Part shown: in pieces, positions 1 through 10,682 of the stretch | How the letters are laid out: every line of letters begins with the position of its first letter | How positions within the stretch are numbered: position 1 is the first letter of the stretch | DNA from: Chara braunii | Taxonomy: Eukaryota > Streptophyta > Charophyceae > Charales > Characeae | Assembly: GCA_003427395.1 (NCBI GenBank) | Contig: BFEA01000852.1 | Location: 124,047-158,268, forward strand | Direction of reading: 5' to 3' | DNA length: 34,222 nt | Made by a program: the position numbers and the translations under genes | Notes under the pieces: generated by a model | Database searches by the model: none | Told to the model about the DNA's origin: nothing | Seen by the model: the letters and a program-made list of their open reading frames with translations, nothing else

Positions 1-33
<33 letters not shown>
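1..33. repeat. (GT)n microsatellite
   Basis: Pure GT dinucleotide repeat running in from the left edge of the window. Short open frames that cross it are repeat translation and are not genes. Confidence 0.97.
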
Positions 34-35
<2 letters not shown>

Positions 36-471
36 CACTTATTCCAGATGGGGACCCCACCTAATAATTGTCTTGGTGGCTTTCCAGATTCTGTGATTCT
101 CTCTGGGATGCTCTGTCCTTTATTTTCATTATATATTTTTTTCCTTTTTTTATTCCTCTCTCAATTTCACCTTTCACTATCTACCTACCACTACTCCTAA
201 GTCTATACAAGGGACCCCGGCAAGCATAGCTACCTCTCCCAATTAAGGGGATGCATGGTCTGCCCGGCCCATAGGGTGGACCACCGGTGGGGGGGGGGGC
301 AGCTAACACAAAAAAACGAGCATTTTGCCGGTCGCTGCGCCTCCCGTCTACTTCCCCCACCCCCCATCGAGTAGTAGCAGTGGCTACGGCCAACACTCTC
401 CCACACACCATACACAACCCACTCATGCTCACACTCGCACTCACACCCACGTCGGTCATAGGCTCTATTAA
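34..471. other. Non-coding spacer with an 11-G run
   Basis: No gene is supported here. The stretch is pyrimidine-rich at first, then carries a run of 11 G at 289-299 and CA-rich simple sequence around 400-450. Overlapping short frames exist on both strands but none shows a recognisable domain. Confidence 0.6.
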
Positions 472-621
472 ACCACCAGTACTTGGCCCAGCTATCGGCC
501 GCAGAAAAAAATAGAGTAGAAACGTTTCTAGTTGGATGAATTTGGGCGCTCCTGTAGTGGCCCGTACGTTTCCTAAAATCGCGTAGCGTTAGCAGGCACG
601 ACTTTAGGAAGTACTGGTGGT
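472..621. mobile_element. 150-bp MITE-like element with terminal inverted repeats
   Basis: The ends are inverted repeats: ACCACCAGTACTT at 472-484 and its reverse complement at 609-621. No coding capacity fits in 150 bp, so this would be a non-autonomous DNA transposon. A second copy of nearly the same length lies inverted at 21204-21355; by eye the two agree at roughly four bases in five, including an internal AGGAAACGTACGGGC block. I see no clear target-site duplication, so the superfamily is undetermined. Confidence 0.75.
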
Positions 622-772
622 CTAATACCGACGAGGGGTAGCAAGCGGACTATCACAGTCTGTTGGCACAAAGTGCGCCGCAGGTTACCCACAACCTCTT
701 GAATGCCACTTGTGTGCCTAACCAATCAGCTAGGCCAAGTTTCACAATTAAAAAGAAAAAAGCAAAAAAAAG

Positions 773-808
773 AAGAGCTTCACAAATTTTCTAATTTGTG
801 AAGCTCTT
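773..808. repeat. Perfect 16-bp stem, 4-nt loop hairpin
   Basis: AAGAGCTTCACAAATT at 773-788 is followed by the loop TTCT and its exact reverse complement at 793-808. An A-rich stretch lies just before it. There is no T-run directly after, so it does not look like a Pol III terminator. It may be a small palindromic repeat or a collapsed inverted repeat. Confidence 0.85.
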
Positions 809-1110
809 ATTGGGGTGGATGGTACTTTTCCTCTGTCTTTGGTACATTTTGGAGGTCATAAGTGACTCCTTGCTAGAGCAGGCATTGTGTTGTTTTCCAA
901 AGCAAAGTAGTATGTGGACCCACCATCCTGTTTTCATATATTTCAGCCTCCTGCTGAGTAGGTGAAAGTCCGATGAAACAGTCTGTCACAGCCGCTCGTT
1001 TGTTGTCCTCTTCTCCCTCCCTCTCCGCCTACGGTTTACTGGGAAGTTCTGTTTGAGGACAGGCGCGACTTGGTCTTGCTAGATGCACTTTGTGGCTACT
1101 CATATCTTAA

Positions 1111-1133
1111 GCCACCAGTACCTTTCCCCGCTT
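1111..1133 (+). mobile_element. MITE end fragment, interrupted by the SINE-like element
   Basis: CCACCAGTACCTTTCC and the following bases match the left end of the MITE at 20640 (CCACGAGTACCTTTCCCGCTT). The match stops where the tRNA-like element begins at 1135, as expected if the SINE inserted into an older MITE. Confidence 0.5.
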
Positions 1134-1134
1134 G

Positions 1135-1395
1135 GGATCTGTGGCGCAGCGGTTAACACGGAGGCCCGATTCGGCCTCCAGCGCCGACCAGATCCATTGG
1201 CGCCGCTTGGTGCACAGCACCCACGCCCAATGTATGAGAAAGGTACCGTTCAACAGGGACGCTGGACCAGGTTCCAGCAGGTGCAGCTCCCCCCCGATGG
1301 AACAGAGCAATCAACAGGGTGAGGTCTCAGACAGGAAGGTGCTCGTACCACCTTCTTCCAGAGGCCCATCCACCTGATTTTCCCTGTGAAAAAAA
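1135..1395 (+). mobile_element. tRNA-like SINE candidate with A-rich tail
   Basis: The 5' part carries TGGCGCAGCGG (1142-1152), a good Pol III A box. It sits inside nested stems: GGATCTG 1135-1141 with CAGATCC 1189-1195, GGCGC 1143-1147 with GCGCC 1181-1185, and GGAGGCC 1160-1166 with GGCCTCC 1173-1179. About 60 bp further on is a shared hairpin, GCTGGA 1261-1266 with TCCAGC 1273-1278. The element ends in an A-rich tail at about 1388-1399. The body resembles the 3' end of LINE-B around 27813-27969 (shared hairpin, shared CTCGTACCACC). No clear B box is seen, so the tRNA origin is likely but not certain. Confidence 0.6.
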
Positions 1396-1399
1396 GAAA

Positions 1400-1984
1400 G
1401 AAACACGAGTGTGTTCTTGTTGATGAATGGAAAAATCATTTTTCACGAAGACTCTCCTGAGTACAAACGGGGGTCGATCACCAATCAGGGAAATACAAAG
1501 GACTGACGTGGAGGCAATAAGGCTCGTGGTTGGCAGAGAAGTGGCAATGTCGCGTACAAAAAAGGAGTAGGCTGAGTTGGAAGGTAAGGGAAACGCTGGA
1601 AGGCAAAAGAGGAAGTGACTAAAGTGGAGAGAAGGATTATACCAAACATTAAGGCGATAAGGCAACGAGTGAAGCGGTCGTAGCATAAAGGTGAGGGCAA
1701 GGTGTGACAATCAGCCCAGAAGAAGAGGCATAACTTAGGTAAAACTTTTTTTATCATCAATCCTTACACCCCCTTCCTCCTTTTTCCTGGTCTTTCCTTC
1801 CCTGACAGTGGGGTCCCCAACCAACTTTAAAAAAAAAGGGGATGATGATTAGCAGATAAGGACAATGAATGAATCTATAAGTAGTAAGTATTAAGGAAGC
1901 GCGGCTGACACAACGTAGGTCATCCAAGACAACTCAACTAAGAATATAAGAAGGCAAAGCGGTAGGCAGGGAACGACAGCAGGG
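1400..1984. other. Spacer without recognisable gene
   Basis: The minus strand is open over about 380 bases here (1327-1710), but the predicted peptide shows no domain and no codon bias that I recognise. No RNA gene or repeat stands out. Confidence 0.5.
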
Positions 1985-2011
1985 TTTTTTTTTTTTTTTT
2001 TTTTTTTTTTT
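1985..2011 (-). repeat. T27 tract (possible minus-strand A-tail)
   Basis: An uninterrupted run of 27 T. On the minus strand this reads as an A-tail, so it could mark the 3' end of a retroelement lying to its right in reverse orientation. I do not recognise such an element in 2012-2230. Confidence 0.7.
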
Positions 2012-2230
2012 GGAAACCAACCCCCCCTGCGGTGCTAGAGCAGGTTATTTATCATTTCCTCACAAGGATCATTAATTTCTTATTGCTGAAAGCAAGATGA
2101 AGCCGAGTTACAGAAGGGCCAAAGGGCCTGAGTCCCTGCTTTTTTATCAGGGCGCGATGCGCCACACATTATTCAGACAGTTACCCCAGCTCCACACGAG
2201 AGCCCTGCGTACTCATATGCGAGTCGAGTA

Positions 2231-2280
2231 GGAAGTGGTGCGCTAAAAAAAAAGAAGAAAAAAAAGGAAGTGGTGCGCTA
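2231..2280 (+). repeat. 15-bp direct repeat flanking an A-rich tract
   Basis: GGAAGTGGTGCGCTA occurs at 2231-2245 and again at 2266-2280, separated only by 20 bases of A with a few G. This is the footprint of target-primed insertion: a target-site duplication around an almost fully 5'-truncated, tail-only insert. A tandem duplication across an A tract is the alternative. Confidence 0.75.
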
Positions 2281-2329
2281 TTGACCGGGAGAGGGGACAA
2301 AAGGAAAGAAACAATGCATACTGCCCACA

Positions 2330-4219
2330 ATGATCAAGAAAGGAAATGGGAACGATACTGTCAAGGAGAATGACAGTAGTGGAAGAACCAGTTGGAAGAA
2401 AAGGAAATCAGGAGAAGGATGGGAACTCTCATCAATAGTCCTCAGACAGGGAACAGATAGCGCAACAGCAATTCTTAAATGCACAAAAGAAAACTACGGA
2501 CCCACCAGTGATGAAAATAGAAAGGAGGAAGGAGGGGAGAAAGCATGCGGAGGAAATCAGGAAAGAATGGATGAAATGTTAACTGAGGATGAGAGAAGAA
2601 GTGAAGGAAAAAAAATAGGAAGGAGGGAGGCGGTGTTGACTGAGTCGTCAACTACAGATCAGGCAGCACAATCTTCACAGTCCATAACTCCTCCTCAGGA
2701 AAGGGCTCTTGGTGGGAACAAGCCCATTCAGCCATCGTGGGCTCAGAGAGTGAAAGAGTCTCTCCAAAACAAGACTCTTAACATTACGAGACCATCAATT
2801 GGACCCCCGGGAACTCCAGGGGAAGAGTTGAAAGTTCCCCTAAAAAATCTATCGTCGGCCAGAGCATACTTCCTGTCTCTATTCCTTCTCCCATCAGAAA
2901 AGTTGGTGATCGAACAAGGGGGAAGAAAGACTCTAATGAAATCCTACCCAACAGACAAACTGGCACAGAGAGATGGGATTTATACAAAACATGCCAGTAA
3001 CTGGATTTTTTACGATGAAAGTGCATACAAATCTATGAATGATAAAATCAAATGGATATGCAAGAGGTTAGAAGGTATGAAAGGAAGTCCAGAGGCGGTG
3101 TCAGAATTTTTCTTAATTCAGCCCGTCTCACCGACCGTTTTCACAGTTCTCTGTCTTTTTTAGCAAGACAAAAAACAGATGGATAGCTGGAAAAATGTGT
3201 TGTGGGATAAGGCAGAGGTAAGAATCTACCCATGGCTGCCCAAGAAGATAGGTCCAGAAGAAAGGAGAGATCAAATAATGAAGGAATACTACTGGGTGGA
3301 GTTGAGACATATCCCAATCGAAGTGCAAGCGACTTTCATACATGATTTTGGTCAACAATTCAAAATTGTTGACATCATTGACCCACTGCCAACATATGTG
3401 GCAAAACGTGATGACTACCTGATGCTAGCGTTGGTCCTTCAGAAGGATCAACCATTCTCTCTGGACGATATCATTCCATTCAAAATGGGGGGCATAGTAT
3501 AGAAGATTCACACTGCACACAAGTTTCGTCCGTGGTGTTTTAAATGTAAGGCATATAGGCATCTCAGTACAGAATTTGCATGTTCTCAACATCCGCAACA
3601 TGCCTTGTCTCACGAGCAGAAGTTGAAACGGGATTCACAAACAACGCATAGATGGTTGTCAATGACACCAGGTTATGAAGGCTGGGTCTATAAGGATGAT
3701 AACGAGATCGGACAACAGATAGGCTGATATTGGGAAGGGAAAGGAGATTTTCGTAAAACACCTAGACCACCTGTTGATTGACTCCCCCCTGCTCATCCAA
3801 TGCAGCAGCAGCAGCAGCAACATCCGCCACAACAACAACATGCAAGAACTAGTAAAGGTAATACATCTCAGTCGTCCCCAACACATCGGGTTCAAATACG
3901 AACTGCCAACAAGCCTGGGAATGGATCAAGGCCGATAAAAGAAGATGTCCCACGGGGTCTGCAACAAGAATTGACAGAGTCACAACAAAGAGAAAAGGGT
4001 GGGCAAGGGGGGACGTCATCGCAGCAGCGGTGACAATCAAAGGATGAGGAGGCAAAGGGGGAGAAGGGAGGGAGAATGATTGGTCCATCACCGGCTAAGT
4101 ATATGCCTGAGAGTGAGGCATCTCCAGAAACTGAGTGGAGGGTTGTCAAAAGGCAGGAAGGATCGAAACAGAAGTCCAACTCCAACCAGTTAAGTAAACA
4201 AAACCAGGAGGAGTCATAG
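2330..4219 (+). pseudogene. LINE-A ORF1 (DUF4283-like plus degraded zinc knuckle)
   Basis: One frame is read from the ATG at 2330, with in-frame stops at 3161, 3500, about 3725, about 3779, 4031 and 4217. The first 130 residues are charged and low in complexity. A folded part follows at about 3180-3500: a WDKAEVRIYPWLP segment, then YYWVELRHIPIEV, the pattern of plant LINE DUF4283 proteins, which are thought to bind element RNA. A zinc knuckle comes next. Cys codons at 3536 and 3545 and His at 3560 are present, but the expected fourth Cys position (3575-3577) is TTT, Phe; a Cys lies two codons later. A glutamine run (3800-3850) and Lys/Glu/Ser-rich sequence follow. The frame probably continues into the 4233-6305 open region through a frameshift near 4220. 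Confidence 0.75.
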
Positions 4220-4232
4220 TTGTAGGAAGTAC

Positions 4233-6305
4233 TAGGAACAAAGGCAGAAAAGGGAGGAGCAGAGGAAAACTGAAACAGACAAAGGAGTTGTGTTAGTAGA
4301 GTCACCAACAGAATCTGCAGAGACGATGGATATAGACCACCTCAAGGATGCTTTTGAGACACAACCAATGGAAGTGGAGAATGCGCCGGTAGCACCTTCT
4401 CCCCTTTCTCCAGTGTTAGCAGATGGAAGCAACATGGGACTGACGCCTGATTTGCACGCTGAAATAGGTAGGTTGGCAGATTGGATTTTGACTAATTTAA
4501 GAGTCAAATTTCCTGACCAGCACGACGACAAATGGCAGAACGTTCGTTGTCAACTTATATCAATTCTGGCTAGCAGTGACAGCCTGAAAATGGTTTTGTA
4601 GTATGGTACTCCGTCTGGGTTAAACTGGACAGATATCAGCAACAAGCTGTTGTTTATTGTGGCAGAACGTTTTTACCCCCTGAACTCACAAAGGACAGTG
4701 CAACAACCGGGTCAAGCGCTGTTGTTACAAAAAACACAGAACCCGGCAGATGCTAACCACAGGAAAAGAGGGGGAAGAAGACTAAAGGAACTTGCAAAGG
4801 GGGGAGAAAAGGTGATAGTTAATCAAAGGACAAAAGTAAAACAGAATAAACAGAATAATAAAAGTAACTTGTCCCTCTCTGCACATCTTGCAGTTATCTA
4901 TAGAGCCCCACTGGTGGCAATAAAATTGAAGCACCGCATTCTCACGCCTAGGAAAACAAAAAGAAAAAAAGACAACAGCAAGGTGAACAACAACACAATG
5001 AACAAACTACGGGTGGTGAGACGGTCTACAACCAGAATAGTGGAGTTACAGACAACAGATGGAAAACAATTAAGTAGCAAAACGCAATTTCCTCCTCGTC
5101 CTGATTCTGGTTTGGTTTTATCACAAGGAACACATGGGGAAGGGTTAGAGGATAACACAGTTCTGAAGAAGGTTTCAAATGATGAACATGAAAGCAATCT
5201 CTTAACAAACCATGAAGACAATGAGGGGGCTGTTGATGAAGTGAATGGACCTGTTGACAATCTTCAGATGAATGAGAGAGTACGTGCAAGAAAACCCCAA
5301 CCCATAGATCAAAACTACTCAGCAGGGAAGGAGGAACAACACAAGGAATACAACACATTTGAATTCCCTAGGTCTAACCAAGATAAGGATGAAGGGATAA
5401 CTAACTGCCCGGGGAGTTTCGATGCTTATATGCGAGAAAAGGAAGGAAGTGACAAGGGCATGAAGCAAGCATGGGATGGTGGAAACGTAGTTTTCAACCC
5501 GCTTTATGAACCAGAGGGCCCACGAAGGAAGACTGGGTGCCATGACGAAGAGCATAAAAAGATGAGAGTCATGGAAGTTGTTTAAGAACTGACAGGGGAT
5601 AAGAAATTTCAACTGATGATAGAGAAGCAAACGTCAGTGGCAAAATAGTTGTCCTTGTCACAAAGTCAAGTGGTTGATCTAACGGAGGACTTGCACCACA
5701 AGGAACATAAAGAACAGGGGGAAGAGAAAGAACTAGAGATGAACACACGAAAAACACTAGTTCTAGAACTTACAAGCAAACGTTGTAAATTACGGCAGCT
5801 GTGGGTTAGGGGGCAGGGAAAAAACTTTCCTATAAAGGCAGGCATAGTTATCCTCCCTGTCAGACTCAAGGAGGGTAAATGGGAGGTTGGGTTATCGGAA
5901 CCGAAGGAAGCAGTATATGGAGAAGTCACGGTGAAGGGAATCCAGTCCCCCTTTTTTATTGTATCCACATTAACAGAGGGCAAAGCAGGGGAGACTTTTA
6001 TCAGAGTGGAAATCATGAAATACAACAGGGAGCAATTTTCGTCGGGCCCCACAACAATTCTCAATATAATATCGGATCCAAACAAAATTGCTACTAGGGA
6101 TGTGTATCTTAGATATGATGCTTCTAAGATGATGGATCTTCGTTGGTTTGGGTCTGAATCACTAATGAAACTACAACTGCTGAAAATCAAAGCTAGTAAG
6201 TTTTGGACAGAGGATGAGGTATGCATCCTCCTTCTAAGACTGCTGAACTATGGCATCTTAAAGGCGGGAGGAACACTGGATCAGGGTTCCTGGCAGAAAA
6301 ATTAA
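4233..6305 (+). pseudogene. LINE-A charged linker and unrecognised pre-endonuclease domain
   Basis: This is one frame from 4236 to 6305, broken by stops at about 4599, 5583 and 5646. About 4290-4600 has an acidic part followed by a possible helical segment (LHAEIGRLADWILTNL). About 4700-5580 is Lys/Asn/Glu-rich and low in complexity. About 5740-6300 looks folded, with alternating hydrophobic residues and motifs such as AGIVILPVRLKEGKWEVGL and KMMDLRWFGSESLMKLQLL. I do not recognise that domain. It lies directly before the endonuclease, so it could be the C-terminus of ORF1 or the N-terminus of ORF2. Most plant L1 elements have no such long spacer between knuckle and endonuclease. Confidence 0.6.
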
Positions 6306-6351
6306 ACCTCATTTTCTTCTCTAAGATTTGAGTTAATTAGTTCTGCGAAGA

Positions 6352-7574
6352 TTGGTTAGCGGACGGATAATTTATGGCGAAATAACGACATTTAAAGTGA
6401 TTGACGCGTTGTATAACAAGGATAAAAGGTGGAAGATACTAAAAAGGAACGCATATCTAGATATCAGATCAATGAACATTAATGGACTGACATCCGCTAA
6501 ATTGGTCAAGCGTCAAGCCATTATTGAACAACTTAAGGGCAATGATAGGAAATAATGACCAGATGTAATTTGTGTTCAGGAGACTCATCTCATGGACACA
6601 GACACACATCATCATATCCACAAGGAAATATGGCCGCATATGGCATATAGAACACACTCCCCTAGACCGGGGAGTGCGGGGATGGCCATATGGATCTCTC
6701 GTGACTCAAAAGTGGAGGTGCTAACCTAGGAAGCTGATAAGGTAGAAGGGAGATGGGTGTATATGCTTGTGATGCTTGAATTAGAGGTTGTTAGTATACT
6801 ATGTGTTTATGCACCCAATGAGGTTGGCAACAGACAAAGGTTCTTTGCTTCTTCCCTCCTCATCTACCTATTGGCATCCCAATGATCATGGCTGGGGATT
6901 TCAATGCAGCACCTGACCGCAATCAAGATAGATAGAGACTCTCTTCCCCGTGTCCTGACTATATAGAGTCCGATGAGTTAATTATATCTAATCTATGCCA
7001 AGTAATAAAGTTATTTGACTCCTATAAGAGGATCAATCCCACGCATAAGGCATTCTCTTGTTTCAGGAAAGGGAGAGCAAGCCTAAACACTAAGTCCCGT
7101 ATTGATCTAATACTCGTATCAGAGGAGATGCAAGGAGCATTACAAGTGGCAGACATTTTTCCTCGCTCTCCATTTTCAGGACTTGATCATCCGATGTGTG
7201 TGACTATTTTCTCCTTTAGGAAGAAACTAGATCAAGGAAGAGGATCTTACAGACTTAACACTTCTCATCTTAAGATTGACAATTTCAGAAGTTACCTCAA
7301 AGATGTTTGGGAGTTTTGGAAGAAACAAAAGGAAATTATAAATTATGATGTTAAATGGTTCAATAACGACATCATGTTTTTGGGCCGTAAATGCAATGAA
7401 TATTCAAAAGTATTAGCAACACAACGTCATTCTAAGGAAATGCATATCTTACAACAAATTCAAGATTTACAGCATCAGAAAACAAATTCAGAGGATACAG
7501 AAGTCCTGGAGACTTTAGCAGTTGAGATCACTGAGCTAGAAAAGAAGTTACTAAGTCACATGGAGTACCATTAG
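6352..7574 (+). pseudogene. LINE-A APE-type endonuclease domain
   Basis: The first part is read in frame 1 (6352-6880) and the rest in frame 3 (about 6870-7574), so an indel lies near 6860-6880. Stops sit at 6553-6558 (TAA TGA back to back), 6727 and about 6934. The nicking-enzyme signatures are recognisable: MNINGL near 6472, QETHL near 6577, CVYAPNE near 6802, AGDFNAAPD at 6891, SRIDLILVS near 7095 and GLDHP near 7177. The domain would nick target DNA to prime reverse transcription. The tail to 7574 is a helical, charged linker toward the RT (WKFNND-like and ELEKKL segments). Confidence 0.85.
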
Positions 7575-9890
7575 CAAGGGACCAGGATCAGAGAAAAACT
7601 CATAAAACATTACATGAAAGGGTCGATGGATGCCCGTTTCTCTGCAATGGCTAGAGTACGGGTTGGAAGAACAGTGATAAAAGCATTGCCAAACCCGCAA
7701 AGTAATGATGGTGATATAGTCACGTCTTCTGCAACTTGTACCAAAATAGCAAGAGTTTTTTTTTTTTAACTATCCACATTAGAAATTTGATATATTCCAC
7801 GGGATCAACGTAATGAGGAAATTAAGGACTTCCTATCACCATTAACTAAGAAACTAATAAAAGAACAACAGGAGATGCTTGAAATGCCCCTCTCAAAAGA
7901 GAAAATCTGGACAGCCTTAATGTTAATGGAAGAAGAGAAAACGTCAGGTATTGATGACTTCCCTAAAGAATTCTTGGAATCTAGTTGGAATTTATTTTCA
8001 CACTAATCAAATGAAATTCTATCAAGCAGTCTGGAGAATAGGTGAAATGGGGGAATCGTGGGTCAAGGAATACTAACCCTGTTGTACAAAAAAGGGAGCA
8101 AATCTAATATTCGCAATTATCGTCCAATCACCTTACTAACAGTGGTTTATAAGTTAGTGGCCAAGACTCTAACAAACAGATTAAATAAAGTTATAATGAA
8201 TATTATTGATTTGGCTCAAACCGGGTTTATAAAAGGAAGGAATATTCAGGACAACGTCTTGCTAATCAATGAATTGGTTAAATTATCTCGTCAATTTAAG
8301 CATAACGCGACAATTTTTTTTATAGATTTTGAGAAAGCATATGATCATGTGGATTAGTATTTCTTGGACAAGTGTCTTGAAAAACTTGAGTTTGGTCTTA
8401 CCTTCAGGAGATAGATTGATATTCTGCACCATAACGCTACTACTAGAGTGATGATTAATGGTAATGTCGCTCTACCTATGTCATTACAAAGATCTGTTAG
8501 ACAAGGGGATCTGATTGCGCTTTTCTTATTTGTCATTATAATCGAAGCGTTACCAGCTAATCTAAGAAAAGATAAGGAGATCAAACGCATCCAAGTCACA
8601 TCTATACCTGAAGACGCTATACCTGTATGTTCCCTATTTGCTGATGATTTCTCTCTCATGATAGAAGCATCGCATGACAATATGATTGCAGTAAAGAAGA
8701 TGATGAATAATTTTTGTCGCCTTTCTGAGATGAGGGTTAACTGGGGTAATAAGACCTTAGGATGGTGGATCCACCATCAGGGAGTGCGACGTCCTGAACA
8801 ACCTACAGTAAAATGGGTCTTATTGGATACACCAGTTAGAGTGCTAGGCATCTCACTCACTGCAGAAGGAAAGCCACTCACGAACAATGAACGGATTACT
8901 CAACCAGCACAGACAAAGCTAGAACTATGGAAGAATAAACATACTTCTGGGATGGGACGAGCAATAGTTATTAATAATGTAGTATTGACTTCTATTTGGT
9001 ACAAGTCAGCAATATGGCCGATGTATAAAGCAACAATAAAATCTCTGCAAAGACAGGTAGTAACTTTTCTTTGGCGAGGAAATCATGAATGTCAAAATGT
9101 CATCAGTAGGGTAGCTTGGCAATCAGTGATACAACCAAAGGTCAAAGAGGGGTTGAGAATCATGGACCCAGGTACACAAGGAATGGTGGTATCTATCCAC
9201 TTGATTAAGATATTACTCTTTAACCCTCGAACTCCCTGTGAGGAGTTAGCATGGGAACATATTAGACGATTAGCTCTAGAGGCCCCAGATAATATAGATC
9301 CAATGATATGGATAGAAAATGGATCATGGACTATTTTCAGAAAAGTATCAAATAATGAAGGAGGATAAATTCCCACAGACCATAGAGCAGCTCGAATGGA
9401 TTTGAGTAAAGACCCGTTCTGGCTTACCCTGTTAAAAATATGGAAAAAGTTTCCCCTGCCAGATAAGGTGGCTCCTGACAGATGGGGAGAAGTATATAGG
9501 CAACCCTTTTTCAATAATGATTGGATTAGGAATTCACAAGGATATGTTCTCAATTGTACGGAATCACCATGGAAAAGCTGAATTAAGAGGGGCATCATGC
9601 GTATTAAAGACATATAGAATATGAAAACTAAGGACTGGATTTCCTTGGATGAATTACAGGGACAGCTACGCTACTGCCATCATTCAGTAGAAGCGCTAGA
9701 ACAAACTGTTGAATTAATCTCATTGGACTGGATTATGATCCTCATAAAAGAACCAAAACTGAAAGAAGGAGATTGGGTATCCATATTAAACCAATCTAGT
9801 CTAATTGGGAATATTTTGCAGATCAACCCCAATGGTGATACTCTGTTGACTCTATACAGGTTAGCGCAAAGATCATACAGTCACTCCTAA
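7575..9890 (+). pseudogene. LINE-A reverse transcriptase domain
   Basis: The RT motifs are clear: LYKKGSKSNIRNYRPITLL (about 8082), QTGFIKGRNIQDN (8214), FFIDFEKAYDHVD (about 8316, motif A), SVRQGDL (about 8490, motif B) and FADD at 8637-8648 (motif C), so the catalytic aspartates survive. An upstream thumb-like stretch gives KTSGIDDFPKEF near 7945. Stops occur at 8355, about 8412, 9366 and 9579, and a one-base shift lies near 8060. An eight-to-nine T run near 7760 may be another indel site. The protein would copy LINE RNA at the nicked target. It reads as decayed, although motif C is better preserved than in LINE-B. Confidence 0.88.
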
Positions 9891-10682
9891 CCCAGGAGAT
9901 AGGACTAGATGGGTTGATAGAGACCAAGTCTTCAGAATCAGAGTCCTGAAGTATAACACTACATGGTTGGTATTCAAACCTAACACGCCAATCCATTGTC
10001 TTGCATTGGATCCCCAAAATTGGGTTTCGACCTCAACAGGAGGGAGAGGTCACAAGTATAAGAGAATGCTTCACACCTTGTCTTTCAAATCCACGTACAG
10101 GATGTTAAGACCTAGCATAAATATAAAGGACAAGGTGGGAACATATGGATGAAACAGTTGAATCTAAGCAGAGAAGTCCTCAAACCAATTAAATGGTTTC
10201 GAAATATGAAATCCAAACCAACCAAAATAGTCTCCTTACAATAGCAAATAGAACACCGTTGTCTTTCCACAAATGACTGACTGATAAGTAGAACTAATCT
10301 AGAACAGAGGGGGATAACTCTTCCTTGGTGTCGTTTTTGTAGGACTGCTTTCCCTGTAAGAATAATCCCTAAAACAATTGAACATATATTCTTACAATGC
10401 CCAGGGGTTATTTGGCTGTGGAGATGGTGGGACCGAATTTGGGATACACTGGCCACATGTTGCCGGTGGCCCTGGGAATGGAGGGCCATATTGTTGGAAT
10501 CATGGGTACCAGAGCCATATGATGAGTTTACTCATAACTTATTCTTGAGTGGAAGAAGAGCGGTACTTTGGGCCATATGGAGGAGAAGATGTATCTATGA
10601 AATGGAAGGGGTGAGGTTAGATGGGTCTGAATTCACTGACTCTATTATACAACAAATCCAAACAGTTATTAGAGCTCAATAA
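9891..10682 (+). pseudogene. LINE-A C-terminal zinc-binding region
   Basis: The coding signal switches frame after 9890 and ends with TAA at 10680-10682. Near 10330-10410 a Cys-x2-Cys motif (CRFCRTAF) is followed by EHIFLQCPG and WLWRWWD, the pattern of the RT-associated zinc-binding (zf-RVT) domain of plant LINEs. The last 60 residues (10491-10682) match the end of LINE-B in character, with AIWRRRC versus VIWRMRC. The domain is thought to help RNA or target binding. Confidence 0.7.

Noticed and set aside
4898-6226. Minus-strand frames of 100-186 codons inside LINE-A
   Set aside because: They are shadows of the plus-strand LINE frame and show no domain.
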